10,119 nucleotides of DNA, from contig JALSIO010000754.1 in the NCBI GenBank assembly GCA_026989995.1, forward strand, positions 1 to 10,119, given 5' to 3'. Shown piece after piece: positions 7,489-10,119 of the stretch. Within the stretch, counting starts at the first letter, position 1, and every line of letters starts with the position of its first letter. Below the pieces are notes generated by a model. It did not search any database, was not told the origin of the DNA, and saw only the letters and a list, made by a program, of their open reading frames with translations. Source of the stretch: Myxococcales bacterium (GTDB lineage Bacteria; Myxococcota_A; UBA9160; JALSIO01). The translations under genes and the position numbers were made by a program.

Positions 7489-8435
7489 TGAATCCATCCG
7501 TCTCGGCGGAGCGGCTGCTGGTGCTGCGGGCGGTGGCCCGCGAGGGCGGCTTCACCGCCGCCGCGCGACGGCTCGGGCGCACGCAGCCCGCCGTGAGCCA
7601 GGCGGTGCGCGCCCTCGAACGGGCGGTGGGCGAGCCGCTGCTCGTCCGCAGCCGCCGGGGCGTGCGCCCCACGCCGGCCGGAGAGGCCCTCCTCGAGCAC
7701 GCCGAGCGGATCCACGCCGAGCTCGAGGGCGCGGCCGCCCGCCTCCGGGGCCGCCGCACCCTCGAAAGCGGGGAGCTCCGGCTCGGCACCTCCGACACCA
7801 GCGCCTGCTACGTGCTCCCGCCAGTCCTCGAGGCCTTCCGCCGCAGCCACCCCGGCGTCGAGATCCGGATCCAGAACCACCCCACGCCGGCCGTGGCCGA
7901 GGCGGTGGCGCGCCTCGAGCTCGACCTCGGCTTCGTGACCCTGCCCCTCCCGGACCCGCGCCTCGAGGCGGAGGCGCTGCTGCCGCGCGAGGAGGTGGTG
8001 ATCTGCGCCCCGGGCCACCCCCTCGCGGGCCGCCGAAGACTCCGGCTCTCCGACCTCCTCCCCCATCCCCTCCTGCTGCTCGGACCCGCGGCCTGGTCCC
8101 GCCGGCTGCTCGACGAGCGGCTCCGGGCCGCCGGAGGCGGCCACCGGGTGGCTCTCGAGACCGGGAGCATCGAGGTGATCAAGCGGCTCGTGGAGCTCGA
8201 CTTCGGCGTGGCCGTGGTTCCCCGCCACGCGGTCGGGCGGGAGGTGGACGCCGGCCGGCTCGCGCAGGTCCCCCTGGCCGATGCCCCCGGACCGCTCGCC
8301 CTCGGCTTCGTGCGCCCGGCCGGGTCGGCGCCGTCGCCGGCCGCAGCCGCCTTCAGGGCGCTGGCCCGCCGGATCCTGCCCGGCCCCGCCGCCGCTCGAG
8401 CTCGCGGACGATCTCCGCGTGGCGCGCGCGGGTGA
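7479..8435 (+). CDS. LysR-type transcriptional regulator
   Basis: The 318-aa product has the standard LysR plan. An N-terminal winged helix-turn-helix covers residues about 10-70, with [19 protein letters not shown] then [23 protein letters not shown], and [16 protein letters not shown] as the wing and start of the linker helix. An effector-binding domain follows (about 90-300), beginning [20 protein letters not shown] and including the typical [17 protein letters not shown] and [24 protein letters not shown] segments. The last 20 residues or so are Ala/Arg/Gly-rich and low in complexity, and this part overlaps the convergent transporter gene. The ATG at 7479 is preceded by a weak GGTGA (7465-7469). 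The gene is divergent from purL, with only 66 bp between start codons, the usual arrangement for a LysR regulator and a target. However, purL is not a common LysR target, and the transporter is an alternative. The effector is unknown. Confidence 0.93.
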   Translation: MNNLNPSVSAERLLVLRAVAREGGFTAAARRLGRTQPAVSQAVRALERAVGEPLLVRSRRGVRPTPAGEALLEHAERIHAELEGAAARLRGRRTLESGELRLGTSDTSACYVLPPVLEAFRRSHPGVEIRIQNHPTPAVAEAVARLELDLGFVTLPLPDPRLEAEALLPREEVVICAPGHPLAGRRRLRLSDLLPHPLLLLGPAAWSRRLLDERLRAAGGGHRVALETGSIEVIKRLVELDFGVAVVPRHAVGREVDAGRLAQVPLADAPGPLALGFVRPAGSAPSPAAAAFRALARRILPGPAAARARGRSPRGARG

Positions 8436-9801
8436 GCGGGTAGTCGCGGGCCAGCCAGATCGCCGCCAGCAGGAAGACGGTCGGCCCGAAGGCCGTGAGC
8501 AGGCGGATGGCCTGCCGCGCCGACTCGGGCTGCTCGCCGCCGCGTTCGAAGCCCGCGAGGTCGAGGACACCCATCGCCAGCGCGACACCGAGCGCACCCG
8601 CGATCTTGCGCACGAAGGTGAACACCCCGTGGTAGAGGCCCTCCCGCCGGACGCCGGTACGAAGCTCGTCCTCGTCGATGACCTCTCCCAGCATCGACCA
8701 CGGCATCAGGTCCACCACCGCGTAGCCCACCCCCACCAGCGGGATCAGCGCGAAGGCCACCCACCGCGGGCAGCCGGGCTCGAGCGCCGCGAGCGCCCCT
8801 CCGAACACGGCCCAGCCGGCGCAGCCGATCGCGAAGATCCGGCTCTTCTCCCGCCCGCGGGCCACGTGCAGCCAGATCGGGAGCGCGCCGATCACCGACA
8901 GCAGGAAGACGAGCATGAGCCACTCGAAGTCCCGACTGCGCCCCAGCCACCAGGTGGCGTAGAGGATCAGGAGCGCACCCGCGATGTCCATGGCGATGCG
9001 CCCGTGGATGTAGAGCGCCGTCAGCCGGGAAAAGGCGTGGTGGGCCAGGGCCAGGCGCAGGCCCTCCGCGAAGCCCGGGTCGGGGGTCCCGGCCTGCCGC
9101 AGCTCGGGCCGCTCGAAGGTCACCCGGTAGACGGCGATCCAGGGCAACGCGAGGACCGATCCGAAGGCGACCCCCGCCGCCGCGAACCCGGTGCTCCCCC
9201 CGCCGAACAGCTCCGCGACCGGCCGCAGGGCGACGGCCAGGATCACGCCCACGAGGGAGCCCACCGTGCGCCAGGTGTTGAGAGAGGTCCGCTCGTCGTA
9301 GTCGAGGGCCATTTCGGGCTGGATCGCGAGGTACGGCACCGAGAGCACCGTCATGGCGAGGCTGAACAGACAGTAGGCCCCGGCGTAGTAGACGAAGCGG
9401 GCCAGCTCGCCCGGAAACGGGACGTCGACCCAGAGCGCCGCGAAGCCGAGACCGTACGGAATGGCCCCGAGGAGGAAGTAGGGGCGACGGCGGCCGCCCG
9501 GCAGGCGGGTCCGATCCGAGATCCGACCCATCAGGGGATCGGTCACGGCATCCACGAAGCGCCCGATGAGGGGCACGAGACCGGCGAGGGCCGGCCGCAG
9601 CCCGGCCACCTGGGTCAGGAAGTAGGAGGCGTAGAGGAGGGTGAGGGCGGCGAAGCCGGTGTTGATGGTGAGGTCGCCGAGGGCGTAGACGGCCTTGCGA
9701 AACGCGTCGAGCCGCGGGGCGGAGGGCGCGCCGGGAGGCCGCGCCGCCGGCACCCGAAGGCCACCCGCTCCCTCCCCGTCCTCCCCCGGCGCTCCGCCCA
9801 C
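8353..9801 (-). CDS. MFS transporter of the GPH (glycoside-pentoside-hexuronide):cation symporter type
   Basis: The 482-aa product is an inner-membrane protein with about 12 hydrophobic segments between residues about 40 and 450. The family is shown by the TM2-TM3 region [20 protein letters not shown] followed by [15 protein letters not shown] (81-115) and by the loop and TM11 region [20 protein letters not shown] with [21 protein letters not shown] (362-402), both hallmarks of the GPH/MFS_2 group. Members usually take up sugars or glycosides with H+ or Na+, but related proteins carry other solutes, and no catabolic gene here points to a substrate. The GTG at 9801 is chosen because GAGGAGG (9812-9806) lies 4 nt upstream; an in-frame GTG at residue 17 is an alternative. 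The first 30 residues or so are Gly/Pro/Ala-rich and probably disordered. The gene follows the PilZ gene by 75 bp on the same strand, and its 3' end overlaps lysR by 83 bp on the opposite strand. Confidence 0.9.
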   Translation of the reverse strand: MGGAPGEDGEGAGGLRVPAARPPGAPSAPRLDAFRKAVYALGDLTINTGFAALTLLYASYFLTQVAGLRPALAGLVPLIGRFVDAVTDPLMGRISDRTRLPGGRRRPYFLLGAIPYGLGFAALWVDVPFPGELARFVYYAGAYCLFSLAMTVLSVPYLAIQPEMALDYDERTSLNTWRTVGSLVGVILAVALRPVAELFGGGSTGFAAAGVAFGSVLALPWIAVYRVTFERPELRQAGTPDPGFAEGLRLALAHHAFSRLTALYIHGRIAMDIAGALLILYATWWLGRSRDFEWLMLVFLLSVIGALPIWLHVARGREKSRIFAIGCAGWAVFGGALAALEPGCPRWVAFALIPLVGVGYAVVDLMPWSMLGEVIDEDELRTGVRREGLYHGVFTFVRKIAGALGVALAMGVLDLAGFERGGEQPESARQAIRLLTAFGPTVFLLAAIWLARDYPLTRARHAEIVRELERRRGRAGSGGPAP

Positions 9802-9824
9802 CCGGCCTCCTCGGCGGAGCCCGA

Positions 9825-9851
9825 GTCTAGACGGCGGCCCGCGCGGCCGCC
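9825..9851. repeat. Palindrome and GC-rich hairpin between the PilZ and transporter genes
   Basis: GTCTAGAC (9825-9832) is a perfect 8-bp palindrome. Directly next to it GGCGGCC (9833-9839) and GGCCGCC (9845-9851) form a perfect 7-bp stem around a 5-nt CGCGC loop. The hairpin begins 25 nt after the PilZ stop on the minus strand and could weaken read-through into the transporter gene, but no U-tract follows. Confidence 0.4.
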
Positions 9852-9876
9852 GCGCGCCGGGCCGGGCCCGTCCGGC

Positions 9877-10119
9877 TCACCCGGGGCCGGTCCCGGAACA
9901 CCCGGCGGCGGAGGCGATCTCGGCGGCCACCAGCGCCGCCAGGCGCTCCTCGGCCTCGGGAGGGAGGGTGGCGAAGCGGAGGGCCAGGCCGCGCTCCTCG
10001 ACGCGCACCACCTCGCAGTCGATGGGAAGGGTGGGATGGCCGCCTGCCGGCTTGAGCCGGAGCTCGAGCTTGGCTCCGGGGGAGGGCCGCAGCGTGGGCC
10101 GCTCCACGAAGGCACCCCC
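9877..10119 (-). CDS. PilZ-domain protein, C-terminal part, cut by the right edge
   Basis: The frame is open to the right edge and gives the last 80 residues. It begins GGAFVERP, matching the end of the PilZ motif (D/N)-x-S-x-x-G-G-x-F, so the Arg-rich N-terminal half that binds c-di-GMP lies outside the window. The rest fits the PilZ beta-barrel: GAKLELRLKP, a loop, LPIDCEVVRVEERGLALRFATLPPEAEERLAALV, then an Ala-rich helix and a short Gly/Ser tail. A GTG at 10107 could act as a start but would remove part of the motif, so I treat it as internal. PilZ proteins are cytoplasmic c-di-GMP receptors or adaptors for motility and surface behaviour. Whether this one binds the nucleotide cannot be judged without the missing half. 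It is upstream of the transporter gene on the same strand. Confidence 0.75.
   Translation of the reverse strand, partial: GGAFVERPTLRPSPGAKLELRLKPAGGHPTLPIDCEVVRVEERGLALRFATLPPEAEERLAALVAAEIASAAGCSGTGPG

Overview
This is a very GC-rich window (I estimate well above 70% by eye) with tightly packed genes, GTG starts and strongly GC-biased third codon positions. The gene set is a full-length single-chain PurL, an Escherichia coli-type PurB, a FlhG/MinD-like ATPase, a CheX/CheC-like protein and a PilZ domain. It suggests a motile or surface-behaving Gram-negative lineage such as Myxococcota or another former deltaproteobacterium. That placement is inference; no rRNA or other marker is present.

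Layout. A gene tail of unknown function on the plus strand runs off the left edge (1-206). After a 179-bp convergent gap come two minus-strand genes that read as one unit: a CheX/CheC-like protein (start 1797) followed 17 bp later by a P-loop ATPase of the MinD/FlhG type (386-1294). A 273-bp gap containing two near-identical stem-loops separates them from the minus-strand purine pair purL-purB (7412 down to 2071), whose stop and start codons overlap as ATGA. purL is divergent from a LysR-type regulator gene on the plus strand (7479-8435). The 66 bp between their start codons, plus the first bases of lysR, form an AT-rich island with nested direct and inverted repeats. lysR converges on and overlaps by 83 bp a minus-strand GPH-type (MFS_2) transporter gene (8353-9801). 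A PilZ-domain gene cut by the right edge (9877-10119) lies upstream of the transporter on the same strand.

How the genes fit together. PurL (step 4, FGAR to FGAM) and PurB (SAICAR and adenylosuccinate cleavage) are core purine biosynthesis enzymes, intact with visible catalytic motifs. The CheX-like and MinD-like proteins resemble chemotaxis or polarity accessories, but no kinase, receptor or flagellar gene is visible here. The LysR protein is placed to regulate itself and perhaps purL or the transporter; the sequence does not say which.

I see no phage, transposon, CRISPR array, RNA gene or obvious new defence or biosynthetic system. The observations most worth a second look are the compound repeat at the purL/lysR divergent promoter, the orphan CheX-like/MinD-like pair, and the duplicated stem-loop between purB and that pair.
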